64,000 nt of DNA from positions 78,436,367 through 78,500,366 of the forward strand of contig OX638133.1 in the NCBI GenBank assembly GCA_951804985.1, written 5' to 3'. The notes beneath the pieces were generated by a model. The model saw only the letters and a program-made list of their open reading frames with translations. It ran no database searches and was not told the DNA's origin. Origin of the DNA: Dryomyza anilis. Taxonomy: Eukaryota > Arthropoda > Insecta > Diptera > Dryomyzidae. Each line of letters begins with the position of its first letter. Positions within the stretch are counted from its first letter, which is position 1. This document shows positions 22,197 through 33,741 of the stretch, in pieces. Position numbers and translations under genes: made by a program.

Positions 22197-22319
22197 TTTA
22201 TGTGGTATAAGTGCCGAGTAGGTCATTTTAAAAGTCATTTTAAAAAAGGGTGCCACACCCCCTTGGCCAATCCCGCCTATGTCACCATCTGTATACTCGA
22301 ACAAACAGACATACAGGCG

Positions 22320-22374
<55 letters not shown>

Positions 22375-22378
22375 GGAC

Positions 22379-22409
<31 letters not shown>

Positions 22410-22410
22410 T

Positions 22411-22444
<34 letters not shown>

Positions 22445-22537
22445 GCAGGTAGACAGACAGACAAACAGACAGACGGACACACACACACAGACAGACAGAC
22501 TGACAGTCAGACGGACCAAGATTTTTATATATATAGA
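22197..22537 (-). mobile_element. Helitron-like element, 5' end
   Basis: On the minus strand it starts TCTATATATATAAAAATCTT after an A, then GGTCCGTC and a long (GTCY)n array, then GGCGGGATTGGCCAAGGGGG, as in the full copy at 50127-51115 (TCTACTTATATAAAACTCTT). The 3' half is missing or replaced by the T/G-rich tract. Confidence 0.6.
22315..22505. repeat. (ACAG)n/(GGCA)n compound microsatellite
   Basis: Mostly ACAG units with ACGG, an internal GGCA run (22383-22407) and an ACAC run (22477-22490). All open frames across it are repeat artefacts. Confidence 0.95.
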
Positions 22538-22670
22538 TAACATTTTCTTTCTTCAAACACATCTTTCTAACAATAAAAAAAATTACTAATTTTCAAATTA
22601 AACTTTTTTTTCAAAAACTTATCCTTTTTTATAGACAAATTCATCTTATGAAAAACCTCATTTTTAACTA

Positions 22671-22817
22671 ATGGGTTCAACAGGGACGCTACAAAAGTAG
22701 AGCGACATGGACAGCAAACGACACCATATTTCTTGCCGCCCTTTTAATATTTCTCTTCAGTAAGGTTTGCCATTTTATGTCACTGAAGCCGCTTGACCAC
22801 CAGAAGCGTCGTATGTT
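22671..22817 (+). mobile_element. DD41D mariner, left-end fragment
   Basis: GACGCTACAAAAGTAGAGCG through CGTCGTATGTTCG matches 22855-22998 of the adjacent element with few changes. It is a solo left end lying in the same orientation just upstream of the larger copy. Confidence 0.65.
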
Positions 22818-22842
22818 CGATAATTTCAACACTGGCGTAATA

Positions 22843-23545
22843 AAGGGTTTTTCAACAGAGACGCTGCAAAAGTAGAGCGACATGGACAGCAAACGACGCC
22901 ATATTTCTTGACGTTCTTTTAATATTTCTCTTCAGTAAGGTTTGCCATTTCATGCCACTGAAGCCGCTTGACCACCCGAACCGTCGTATGTTCGTGAATT
23001 GGGCTGAGCCGTACTTCTTCCGTGATGATCAAGAACGGCAGGTTACCGTTCAATGATAACCGAATATTTTTGGCACCAATTGGATGATATGGACTTGGGG
23101 TACATGTGGTTCCAACAGGACGGCGCCACAAGCCACACAGCGAATGCCACAATCAATTTATTGGAAACCAAGTTTGGAGAACGAGTTATCTCACGAAATG
23201 GTCCAGTCGATTGGCCGCCTCGGTCGTGCGATTTGACGCCGTTAGACTATTTCCTGTAAAGCTACGTCAAGTTTATGGTCTATACCAACGATTGATGAAT
23301 TTCGTACGAATATCGAACGTGAAATTGCAGCAGTATCGGCCGATTTATGCTGGAAAACCGTCGAAAACTGGGTTCAGCGTCTGGACTTCTGCAAGCGTGC
23401 CCGTGGTGGCCATGCAAAAGAAATCGAGTTCCATACATAATGGCATCCAACGTACTTTTACAGGAATAAAGAATTTCATAGATATCCAAATCCTTTTTTG
23501 TTTTATTTAAAAAAACTTTTGTAACACTCTTATAAAAAAACCCTT
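22843..23545 (+). mobile_element. DD41D (rosa-like) mariner, internally deleted
   Basis: Imperfect TIRs: AAGGGTTTTTCAACAGAGAC on the left and, inverted, AAGGGTTTTTTTATAAGAGT on the right, each with TA outside (22841-22842, 23546-23547). At 703 bp it is about half the length of an intact mariner; the whole N-terminal DNA-binding part of the transposase is gone. Confidence 0.8.
22976..23440 (+). pseudogene. DD41D mariner transposase remnant
   Basis: Readable pieces are NWAEPYFFRDDQERQVTV (about 22994-23047), ITEYFWHQLDDMDLGYMWFQ QDGATSH (from 23053), RNGPVDWPPRSCDLTPLDYF, then in another frame EIAAVSADLCWKTVENWVQR and RARGGHAKEIEFHT with a stop at 23438-23440. The second and third catalytic Asp (QQDG and TPLD) are separated by 41 residues, the DD41D spacing known from rosa-type mariners of tephritids. 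A small deletion before ITEY, a TAA after LDYFL and at least one frameshift make it non-functional. Confidence 0.8.
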
Positions 23546-23547
23546 TA

Positions 23548-24690
23548 CAACATTTTCCTCGAAGACTCATGATTTAAATATATAATCCCATCTTCTAGTA
23601 GGTAATTTACAATTTTCTTTAAATAAAATCTTACATTCAAGCATAAATCAGTGAAATAATATTTCAAAACCGCCTAAAGAAAAAAAGTAGTAAGTTATGC
23701 CTTTCTGTCGTCTTGTCACCCACGATTAATTGCCTACAATTAGGTTTTTCCATAATCTAAATAACGTGCAAGAACGCATGAATGCGTCGTAGTTAGAAAT
23801 CTTTATTAATTATATTTTAGTTGATGTAGCACACGCTTAAAAAAATGCCATTTAATTTTCAGAATTAATTTCTCTTCTACGCACATACCACACGTACGAT
23901 ATCAAAAACGACGCCTAAAAAGCGGCAATGAAAATCACAGCTAAACGCTGTAAGATTTATGCAAGATGCGCAATTTGAACGCAAAAGGGTTGTGCCAAAA
24001 AATAATGCACGTTTCTTTATTTGTTTTTCACCCTACTGTCAGCATAACGGCTGCACAAGCTAAAAAAACACAGAATAGTGCCTAAAAAGCTGCTTCAAGA
24101 TTTATATGACAGCTAATAAATTTCGTTTAACACAATCGCATGACGCACAGCCACACATGCTGTTTTATTTTTTATATATATTTTTTATTTCGCTTTCGTT
24201 TCTTTTTTCATCTTCAATACTAAAAATCTTATTGAACCGTTTTGTTGCGATGCGTTGCGTGCTTTTGGGCGAGTGATAATAAAAGTTCACATGTTGCCAG
24301 GCTGCTGATGTTGCTGCTATTTTTGCTGCTACTGCTTCTGCAAATGACAACTGGCATGGTATGGCGTGCGCCAACAACAACACGAAACCCAACAACAACT
24401 GCTCATATGTGAGCAGTCAGTAAGCCAAAAAGTAGGCAACACAAAAAATGTGCTGTAGCATTCGAAATGTGTTGGTTTTGCCATAAATCAAACGAAAGGT
24501 GTCGAAAAGGCAAGTAGCCCAAATAAAGGAAAGAGTTAACAAATGTTTGTTTGGGTTGGGTGTGTTAAATGGTGTCGATGTGCTGCTTATTGGAAATGTA
24601 ATAAATGGTACATGTTAAGTATACAAATATGTATTATTTTTCACAAGATATAACAAACAATAAATATATATTTTAAACAGTAATTTATTT
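23548..24690. other. unique DNA, no supported gene
   Basis: From about 23860 to 24600 the sequence is less AT-rich, with CAACAA/TGCTGC words, and matches nothing else in the window. No exon with splice sites could be built. It may be intronic or regulatory DNA. Confidence 0.35.
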
Positions 24691-24699
24691 ATTAACTAA

Positions 24700-25430
24700 A
24701 AATTTAATTTCAAATTATAAATTAATTTATTCATTAAAACAACTATTCACTTATTTTTCACTAAAAAAAAAACTATTTTTAACTTTAAATTCAATTTGTG
24801 ACTAAAAATTAAATTTTTCACTTAAATTTTTATTTTTCACTAAAATTTTGCTTAAAATTCAATTTTTCAATAAAAATTAAATTTTTCACTAAAAATTCAA
24901 TTTTTCACTAAAAATTCAATTTTTCACTAAAAAATTAAATTTTTCACTAAAAACTCAATTTTTCACTCAAATTTTCACTAAAAATTCAAATTTTTACTAA
25001 AAATTCAAATTTTCACTAAAAATTCAATTATTCACTAAAAATTCAATTTTTCACTAAAAATTCAATTTTTCACTAAAAATTCAATTTTTCACTAAAAATT
25101 CAATTTTTCACTAAAAATTCAATTTTTCACTAAAAATTCAATTTTTCACTAAAAATTTAATTTTTCACTAAAAATTCAAATTTTCACTAAAAAAATCAAT
25201 TTTTCACTACAAATTCAAATTTTTACTAAAAATTCAATTTTTCACTAAAAATTCAATTTTTTACTAAAAATTCAATAAAAATTAAATTTTTAAATAAAAA
25301 TTAAAATTTTCACTAACAAATTCAATTTTTCACTAAAAATCGTTTTTAAATAAAATTAATTTTTTACTATATTTTTTTTAAATTTTTCAGTAATTTTTTT
25401 TTGTCACTTAAAATTCACTGAAATTAAAAA
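24700..25430 (+). repeat. 19-bp AT-rich tandem array 1
   Basis: Units of TTTTTCACTAAAAATTCAA, about 35 copies, cleanest at 24990-25170 and degenerate at both ends. The same unit in the same orientation forms the array at 28905-29620. Confidence 0.9.
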
Positions 25431-26254
25431 TATCATGTAAAATGAATTTATTTACTAAAAAATAATTTTTTTCGCTTATTATGCTAATTGTTTGCAGACA
25501 GACATTAATGTTTGTCATACGTTTATATATCTAGTATAATGCAAATACTTAATTGAATTGATTTAAATAAAATTTCTACTATGTTTGCAATTGATTAAGA
25601 AAACAATTAAAATATAATATAAAATTGAAAACAGACAACAAAATAGTCAATGCAATTTAAATTAGAAAAACAGATTTTATTGAAACACACAAAATAAATT
25701 AACTAATTCAATGTAATTAAATTTTTGAAAAAATCAAAATAAAATTGAGTGATATTAAAAAATATATATTAAATTATTCAAAATAGAATTACAAGAATTC
25801 TTGCAATGCAGAAGTTATTTTTGACATAATTTATAATCGTGGCCATCAAACAAAGATTCATAAAAATTCTTCTTTAGTTGTAGGGGTCAATTTTGTGTTT
25901 AGAAAAATGTCAATCGCAAATATTTTTCTTGTATTGCAGAAGTTCATGGATTTTAGAAATTGCATTAGTGTTCTGATAATAACTTAAAATAATTCTTGAA
26001 ATCGAGAAGAATATTCGCAATTAATATCTTCAAATCCTAAATATGGGAATAAATTAAAAAAAAATACATGTTATAAGTTTTTTTTTTATATAGTCAAGAA
26101 TTTTTAAATAATGCTATAAATAATTTAAATTCTTGAATTTGTATAGAATTTTATTTTATATGAAGTTATATAATTTTTAAATCATTTTTTGTTTTTTTTT
26201 TCAATCTATATATTTTAAAAATTCTAACATTTTTCATTTATGCCAATAAAAATT
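25431..26254. other. AT-rich interval, no gene
   Basis: Very AT-rich with many stops in all frames. No element ends or tandem repeats recognised. Confidence 0.4.
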
Positions 26255-26256
26255 TA

Positions 26257-26336
26257 ACACCTTATAATAATAGTTTGGCACTATAGTCCTATAAGAACTT
26301 GCAGTCCAACGCACTAACCACTGAGCTACCGCGGCA
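26257..26336 (-). mobile_element. SINE with internal deletion
   Basis: Minus strand: GCCGCGGTAGCTCAGTGGTT...GCGTTGGACTGC, then directly AAGTTCTTATAGGACT..GTGCCAAACTATTATTATAA. The tRNA-like box A head is joined to the 3' tail seen at 8188-8222, so the whole body is missing. It keeps both ends of the SINE in 80 bp. Confidence 0.75.
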
Positions 26337-26522
26337 CCTTATAGAAGTTTATTTTTTCTGTGTACATTTGGTATACATTTGCCCATAAAAACAATAAATC
26401 TGCTTTGTTTGTAAATTCGCTTGTATGATCTATGGCGTTGTTCGTCTGTCACAGATGGCGATATCTGTTTGTTAGTGTCTATTGAAAGTAACTAATAGTG
26501 CCTGTTTATTGAAAGTAACTAA

Positions 26523-26688
26523 TGCCCGTAACTTCAACGAATAGATATCTACTGGTGCTTAGTTATCTATCGTGTAAGCAAAATTTCGTAACTTCAACGC
26601 ATAGTTAAGGAGTAAAAACACCGGATAGGTAAGAGATATCTGTTCGGTACGAACACCAATAGATATCTACTCGTTGAAGTTACGGGCA
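26523..26688. mobile_element. 166-bp MITE with TAA target duplication
   Basis: TGCCCGTAACTTCAACGAAT and its inverted partner ATATCTACTCGTTGAAGTTA...CGGGCA give TIRs of about 33 bp. TAA flanks both sides (26520-26522, 26689-26691). A 3-bp TWA duplication is typical of PIF/Harbinger elements. Non-coding. Confidence 0.65.
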
Positions 26689-26902
26689 TAAGAGCAATTA
26701 TTCTTGATATCCTCTGCATACTAAGAAAAAGAAACTAAGAACAAGAGTAATTGTTCTTAGTTTTCATCCTGATACCTAAGATCAAATCGATGCATATCAA
26801 GAATAATTGATCTTAGTTATTTTCAAAATATTAAAAAAAAAACACGGTTTCAAAGAGATGGTGATGATAGAGAACCAACGCAAAACAAAGCACAATAGCA
26901 AA

Positions 26903-27733
26903 ACGAGTTGGGAAAGTTAGGTCACATGGGTAAGTTCGGTTACATGGGGCGGATTTTTAAATTCGGTCGGGCCCGACTATGGAATACCCTACACCTTTGG
27001 AGGGGATATTAATGTGGGATATTTAATTGCATAACTTAATTTTAAAGTTTTTAATTATGCTGAACCTCCCCACACTCAGAATATTATTCATATATCAGAA
27101 ATTTACGTCTTATATCCCCATAAATTAAAAAATGTATATAAAAGTATAAAAAACTAAAAAAAAAAAATTTGAAAAATATAATTGGGCTGACCACGCCTAT
27201 ATTTAAAATTTTGAAAGGCTAATATTTCCGGTTTGAAAACCCGGGAAATAATGAAAAAAAAAAGTGGGCGTATCACGCCCATTTTTGGATCACATATTCT
27301 TAGGTGAATTCTAATAATACGTTTTAAATTTTATAACTATACCTTGAATACTTTTCGAGTTATTAGTTCCGAAAGAGTTATATAAAAGTGACTTGTATGG
27401 TAGGTGGGCGTGTCCGTTAACCGATTTGGCTAATTTTCAAACTCAGTTCCTACTGTTGGCTAAAATATATTGAGACGATATTTCATCGCATTCTGATCAG
27501 TATTTCTCAAGTTATTCTGTATTCGGACAGCAAGACAGCAAGACAGCAAGACGGACAGACGGACAGACGGACAGACGGACAGACAGACAGACGGACATGG
27601 CTAAACGGACTCGGGTAGTGATACTGATCAAGAATATATATACTTTTCCATACCGGACACGCCTCCTAAGGGGCGTTACAATATATGCACAAAGTTAATA
27701 TACCCTGTACCTCATAGGTGTAGGGTATAAAAA
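26903..27733 (-). mobile_element. mini-me-like element, family A, copy 2
   Basis: Same ends as 2600-3439 (plus-strand ACGAGTTGGGAAAGTTAGGT to GGTGTAGGGTATAAAAA). It has an extended GACGGACAGACGGACAGACG array (27539-27600). It interrupts sequence resembling the 45931-47165 element: CGCAAAACAAAGCA lies to its left and TTACTTTTTTGACAACTAAG to its right. Confidence 0.8.
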
Positions 27734-27734
27734 C

Positions 27735-27950
27735 AAAAGTTCTTTAAATTGTGGGAAGAAAACTGCAACAACGTTTTTAAAAACTAAGACATTAACCTCT
27801 GCATCATCAAAAATAATTGCTCTTAATTACTTTTTTGACAACTAAGTGGATCTGTTTCTTAAAATGCAGAATGTTTCTGTTTAGCTGTATATGACTTCTA
27901 ATATTTCTTGATTTCTTCTGGTTTTGAGAAGTTTTCTTCTTCCGTGTAAA
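27735..27950 (+). mobile_element. family N element, right part
   Basis: TTACTTTTTTGACAACTAAG and the terminal CTTCTTCCGTGTA resemble 47015-47167 of the family N TIR element. Together with ATTGTTCTTAGTTTTC-like sequence at 26690-26830 it suggests an old copy split by the family A insertion. The left terminus was not found. Confidence 0.4.
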
Positions 27951-28904
27951 TATAAAATACGAACATTTTTGCAATGGTCAAATACATAAAATGTTGTTAT
28001 TTAATTAAAAATCACAAAATCAATTGAAAAAGTTTTTAAATATCCAGTGACAAATATAATTAAAACAATTTAGGGAAATTCGTAAAAGCCTAAAATAACA
28101 ATTTTTAATTTAATTGCCAAAATATATAAAATTAAGAAATATGTAGTTAAAATATATCAAATAAATAAAAATCTTAATTCAAATAAAAATAGAATATAAA
28201 TAAATTTAACTATAAATTCCATGGAAATAATGAAAATTCTGCCAATTGGCTGCCAGCCAATGATAACGTTTTGCATGCTTGAATTAATCGCATTTAGATT
28301 TTTTTTTTTTATTTTTTTCGACTGGGGTGATTTGTGGCACCTACGTCGCTGTCAGTTGCAGTTGGCAAATATCAATGCTGCCAACTGCATGCGTATTTTA
28401 TTCAGTATAAATTCCCTATTTTGCAATATTTTTTTTATTATTTTTCTTTTTGTTGTTTGCGTAATACACGCCGCATACAAAAGCGTATTTCCGGTAATTT
28501 TCAGCTACTTCCGGTGTGAAATTGAAATTGAGGCAACCAGTAGGAAGAAGTGTGAGGAATTCGAGCAGCAGCAGAAGCAGCCTTTTCAAATTTGGTCCAA
28601 GTTTAAAATTCATTTGATGTTGTTGTCACTTTTGGTGTTGTTTGGTTTGTCACTGACGACAACAACAACAACAAAGATTCAAAGTTTAATGACCAAAAGA
28701 CAAGAAACTTGCCGAGGCGTGAAACTCCTTTAACAGTCTTTTGTGTGTTGCTATTGTTGTTGCTCTGGGTTTTGTTGTACACAATTCATGTTGCTGGTGA
28801 TATGTTGTTGTTGTTGCTATTTTTGTCTTGTGTATTATAGTTTATTTTTGGCATAATTGTTGATTTTACTAGAATAGCGGCAAAGTTTGGTTAGGTGAGT
28901 CTTT
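27951..28904. other. unique DNA, no supported gene
   Basis: 28220-28880 is less AT-rich with TTGTTG/CAACAA runs. A 170-codon frame (28221-28733) translates to a Phe/Ile-rich patchwork with polyThr and polyGln ends and no recognisable domain; I treat it as chance. Confidence 0.35.
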
Positions 28905-29620
28905 TACTAAAAATTAAATTTTTTACTAAAATTTCAATATTCCATAAAAATGAAATTAATCACTATAAATTAAATTTACATTGTTCACTACAAATTCAAT
29001 TTTTCACTAAATAGTTAATTTTTTTTTACTGAAATTTAAATTTTTCACTAAAATTTCAATATTCCACAAAAATTAAATTATTCATTAAAAATTTAATTTG
29101 CACTAAACATTTTTCACTATAAATTCAATTTTGCACTAAAAATTCAATTTTTCCCTAAAAATTAAACTTTTCACTAAAAAAAATTCAATTTTTCACTAAA
29201 AATTCAATTTTTCACTAAAAATTCAATTTTTCACTTAAAATTCACTAAAAATTCAAATTTTCACTAAAAATTCAACTTTATACTAAAAATTCAACTTTTC
29301 ACTCAAAATTAAATTGTTCACTAAAAAATTAAACTTTTCACTAAAAATTAAAAATTTCACTAAAATTTCAAATTTTCACTAAAAAATTCAATTTTTCACT
29401 AAAAATTCAATTTTTCACTAAAATCCAATTTTTCACTAAAATTATATATTTCACTAAAAAGTAAATTTTTCGCTAAAAATTTAGTTTTTCACTAAAAATT
29501 AAAAATTTTACTAAAAACTAAATATTTTCCCTAAAAATTAAATTTTTCACAAAAAATTCAATTTTTCCCTAAAAATTAAATTTATTCAATTAAAATTCAA
29601 TTTATTCACTAAAAAAATTA
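28905..29620 (+). repeat. 19-bp AT-rich tandem array 2
   Basis: Same TTTTTCACTAAAAATTCAA unit and orientation as 24700-25430, but more degenerate, with TTTTCACTAAAAATTAAA variants. About 35 imperfect units. Confidence 0.85.
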
Positions 29621-30516
29621 AATTTTCAATTCCGATAACAATAACCCAAATACTTAGCATATATTTCACTGTGTCAGTGCAACAACAATAAAAACACTAA
29701 GCAAACAATCAGCCGAGCAACCAGTCATCAATCACTCAATCAATGACTCAATCAAAGGCATCATCTGCAAATTTCGGTCACATCGTCGTTGTTGTCGTCC
29801 GAATCCCGCATCCTGTAGCAGTGTTGAAAGTTTTACAGAAGGACAGCAACAACAACATATAACAGAAATTTTTAACAATTGCCACTTAACTTGTGACATT
29901 GCAGGTGAACCGCACAAACACAGGAGCACTGTAGCAGCAGCAACAACACAAATAGGTACTACATACGATGGGCACCTTTGCCACAAATAAACAGAGACCT
30001 ACCCATCGACTCTGTCATCGTTGTCGTGATTTTCACAATGACTGTAAACGAGAACCAACAACGTAAACGAATTTCATTCAATCAAAGTTTTTGGCAGCGG
30101 CTGTAACAGCTACAATGAAGCTGTTGTCATAAGTTGTTGCTGCTGCTGTTACAGCTCCGCTTCTCGTGTGGCTGTTGCTGTCGCCACAGTTTTGACAAGC
30201 AACAAGCCAAAATATAGGCAACAAAAATTGCAACACGTTGCTTGAAACAAGTAATTGTTAAAGTTTTGTATGTTGTTGCTATTATTAATGTTGATGTGGA
30301 TGGTATTTTTATTTTTTATTTATTAAAACGAAAAATAAACTAAATTCGTCAGTAATGCTTTTGTTCTATTTGCTACTCATTTTTGAGCCACCAAACAAAC
30401 ATTTAATTGCTTACCTACATTACAGATTATCGAATAGAGATCGATTCAAAGCCAGTAATTTGAAAAAAAAATTATTATTGCTTTGCAAATATGTGCAGCC
30501 AAAATCTCGGATACTA
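29621..30516. other. unique DNA, no supported gene
   Basis: 29680-30250 is rich in CAACAA, CAGCAG and GTTGTTG words and has mixed base composition. No exon structure is visible. Short frames on either strand lack a start or splice context. Confidence 0.35.
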
Positions 30517-31248
30517 CCCAGTATGACTTTCGTTTTGAAATCATTACGAGATGAATGCGAGAAGAAGGAGAAATCACTCACACTTTCTCATACCGATATC
30601 GAGCATCATATTGGACCTACATGGTAGGTAGATACCCAGTCTGCCATGTCTCGAAGTCCTTCAATGCCTCGAAGTTTTCTGGAACAAAAGTTCGATCTCG
30701 TTACTTTCTCGATTCTAATGTTTAAACATGTTCGTACATTCAAATTCTTTGTTAAGATAAGATACTTAAACATTTATCAAATCGTTATCGTAATATTTTT
30801 CGCTGCAACATAAATTGTTCCGATTTAGATAAATTTCTCGTATCGAGAAAACTCCGACAGAACTTTTAGATATCTATCTACCATGTAGGTCCAAATTGAT
30901 GCTTGAAATCGTTACGAGAACAGGTTCGATATCGTGTGATTTCTCCATCTACTCGCACTGATCTCGTAACGATATCAAAACGAATAGCATACTGGGTATC
31001 GATGCGTTTTGAAGTATAAGATTTTTTTTTAAATCGGAACGATATCGAGGAAAAAATGACTAAAGTTCGATACTACTTTGAAAAATATTATAATATCGAT
31101 GAGATAAATGTTTATATATCGTATATTGTCAATGAATTTGGATGTATGAGAAATAATAAAAATTAAAATCGATAAAGCAACGATATCAAACTTTTTTCTC
31201 AAAGTTATTTGATAAAAATTTGAGGTATGGGAGGTCTTGGAGACATCC
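30517..31248 (+). mobile_element. MITE family G, outer copy, split by a nested copy
   Basis: Starts TA/CCCAGTATGACTTTCG at 30515 and matches 62925 onward (ATCATATTGGACCTACATGG...) up to GGTAGGTAGATA. It then resumes at 30999 (TCGATGCG...GAACGATATCGAGGAAAAAA, TTTGAGGTATGGGAGGTCTT). The opposite-strand copy 30635-30996 sits at an internal TA with TA on both sides. The right end is fused to another inverted copy at about 31245. Confidence 0.65.
30635..30996 (-). mobile_element. MITE family G, nested copy
   Basis: TIR-like ends CCCAGTCTGCCATG and GCATACTGGG, flanked by TA at 30633-30634 and 30997-30998. The interior has ATATCG/CGATAT and CTCGTAACGAT words typical of the family. 362 bp, no coding. 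Confidence 0.75.
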
Positions 31249-32446
31249 CAGTCTGCCACGTCTCGGAGCACTTCGATACCTCGAGGCTTTCTCGTACTAA
31301 CTTCGATAAAAACGTTCAATCTCGTTGCTTTATCGCAACTAAGTTTAAAATTTCTCGTACAAAAAAATTGTATGACAAGATTCGATATTTTTACATTTTA
31401 AATATCGATATAGCAATATTTTTTCGAAGCAATATAGAACAATAATTTCAATAACAATTGCAGAATATTGCAAATGTCTTCAATATGGACTGTAGAAATT
31501 TTCCTTTGGACCAACAGTTATAAAAAAGACGATATATTGGGTTTATGGTGCATTTTATCTGCATAAACCAAAACTGCCTCTCAAATTTTGCATAATATAT
31601 TGTTTGCTCAAATATTCTGTGCACCTACTTACAGGACATGAGGACATGAAATTATTACAATAACTTAGAAACATATTTTATTTAACGTTATTATTAACTT
31701 AAAAAATAGCTATGGCGTATAGAAAATATTGTTATAATTTGATCTGCATGTATGCAATTGATTTGAAAATATATTTGGTTTTATTTCACTTTATTTTATT
31801 TAAAATAAATTTCAAAACGTAGTGTGCTTTCCGTTTGTTTGTTTTTATTTATTTTTATTTTTGATGTCAAAAAATTTGTATTCAAAAATTTTAAAATGAA
31901 AACAATGACTGAGTTCGTTGACTGTATTTCGAACATGTTTTCGTTTATATAAAATTTAAACATTTCAATATACAGAAAAAGCCCAGTTAACAGTATAAGC
32001 AAATGACAGCTGATTCTAACACTGAAAAGGAGGTTGTTAGGAGTTTTGTCGATGCAATCGATTCAGAAGATGGACTGATGAGGGCATGATAAGTGAGGGA
32101 GAGATAAAATAGTTAGTTAAAGATGCTTGGTAAAATAGATTTAGTATTTTATTTTTTTGTTTTATTTTGTCATTGCGAATGTCATATATTGATGACGCAC
32201 TTATTTATGTCAATAATGTCAATGAGAAAATCTCGATATCATTGCACTATTTAATGCGATATCGAACCAGAATTGTTTTTATTCTCGTTACGAAAATACT
32301 GCGATATGTCGCAACGATCTATGCGTGCAATTTAGTACGTTTTGGCATGCGATAATATACCGAAATCTGATTCGATATCGTACGAATTCTTCGACATATC
32401 GTATCGTTCTCGCATCAATATCGAAACGAATGGCAGACTGGGATGG
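31243..32446 (-). mobile_element. MITE family G, interrupted or composite copy
   Basis: The left terminus TCCCAGTCTGCCACGTCTCG runs to about 31445. The right terminus AACGAATGGCAGACTGGGAT ends at 32446, with matching interior from about 32225. The middle (31446-32224) is unrelated AT-rich sequence: either an insertion, or two partial copies flanking unique DNA. Confidence 0.5.
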
Positions 32447-33002
32447 AATAAAAAAAATGTTAAGTGTCTATTTAGTACTTTCCGACATATATGACCAAAA
32501 ACACATTAAATTCTTTTAAGAGGTTAAATAAATTTCCTTCTTAACTATTTTGGATTTTTGAAAAATGTCTTTGAAAAATGTTGGGGACAATTCAAAATAA
32601 TGCATTCAATGAAAATTCGTATACGCGGGCAGATTCAAGTAAATCGATAATGGAAGTGTGGATTTTAAAAATTCAAAACTCTTAGACGCAAAACAAATTT
32701 CCTTGATGACTTTTTTGGATATCACTACTCAACAAAACGAGAAAAACATTTTTCCATGGACATCTCATACATTAATTCTATGTAATTCGAGGCTGCTTAT
32801 TTTGAATTGCACTCGAATTTTCAGGCCCTTCTCAGCTACTTTTTAGTATTTAAAAAAATACAGACCCTTACAAAACCAGTTTTCTAAAAAACGTTAAACG
32901 CAATTTTACTTTCAATTGTTAAGACTAATTACAATATACCGATAAATACTATTATTCCAACCGTTTTTTAGTTATTTGAATCTATACTGGAAAAATATTG
33001 AT
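32447..33002. other. AT-rich spacer, no gene
   Basis: No recognisable feature. A 62-codon frame (32658-32846) has no supporting context. Confidence 0.35.
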
Positions 33003-33730
33003 TTTTATACCCTACACCTATGAGGTACAGGGTATATTAACTTTGTGCATATATTGTAACGCCCCTTAGGAGGCGTGTCCGGTAAAGAAAAGTATATATA
33101 TTCTTGATCAGCATCACTACCCGAGTCCGTTTAGCCATGTCCGTCTGTCTGTCTGTTCGTCTTGCTGTCTTGCTGTCCGAATACAGAATAACTTGAGAAA
33201 TACTGATCAGAATGCGATGAAATTTCGTCTCAATATATTTTAGCCAAAAGTTTGAAAATGAGCCAAATCGGTCAACGGACACGCCCACCTCCCATACAAG
33301 TCACTTTTATATAACTCTTTCGGAACTAATAACTCGAAAAGTATTCAAGGTATAGTCATAAAATTTAAAAGGTATTGTTAGAATTCACCTAAAAATATGT
33401 GGTCTAAAAATGGGCGTGATCCGCCCACTTTTCTTTTCATTATTTCCCGGGTTTTCATAGTGGAAATTTGATCCGTAAATTATCAAAATCAAATCTATGA
33501 AATATTAGCCTTTCAAAATTTTAAATATAGGCGTGGTCCGCCCAATTATATTTTTCAATTTTTTTTTTAGTTTTTTATACTTTATATACATTTTTTAAAT
33601 AAGACGAAAATTTCTAATATATGAATAATATTCTGAGGGTTAATATCCCCACCAAAGGTGTAGGGTATTCCATAGTCGGGCCCGACCGGCTATAAAAATC
33701 CGCCCCATGTGACCTAACTTTCCCAACTCG
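33003..33730 (+). mobile_element. mini-me-like element, family A, copy 3
   Basis: Reads TATACCCTACACCTATGAGG, AAAGTATATATATTCTTGAT, CAGCATCACTACCCGAGTCC, a short (GTCT)n array, GTCGGGCCCGACCGGCTAT, and ends ACCTAACTTTCCCAACTCG. It lies beside the truncated C-terminal end of a Tc1-like transposase relic. Confidence 0.8.
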
Positions 33731-33741
33731 TTTTAGACTAT

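Noticed and set aside
28221..28733. 170-codon open frame
   Set aside because: Low-complexity Phe/Ile, polyGln and polyThr patches, no domain and no splice context; an antisense frame overlaps it. Kept only as a note on unique DNA.
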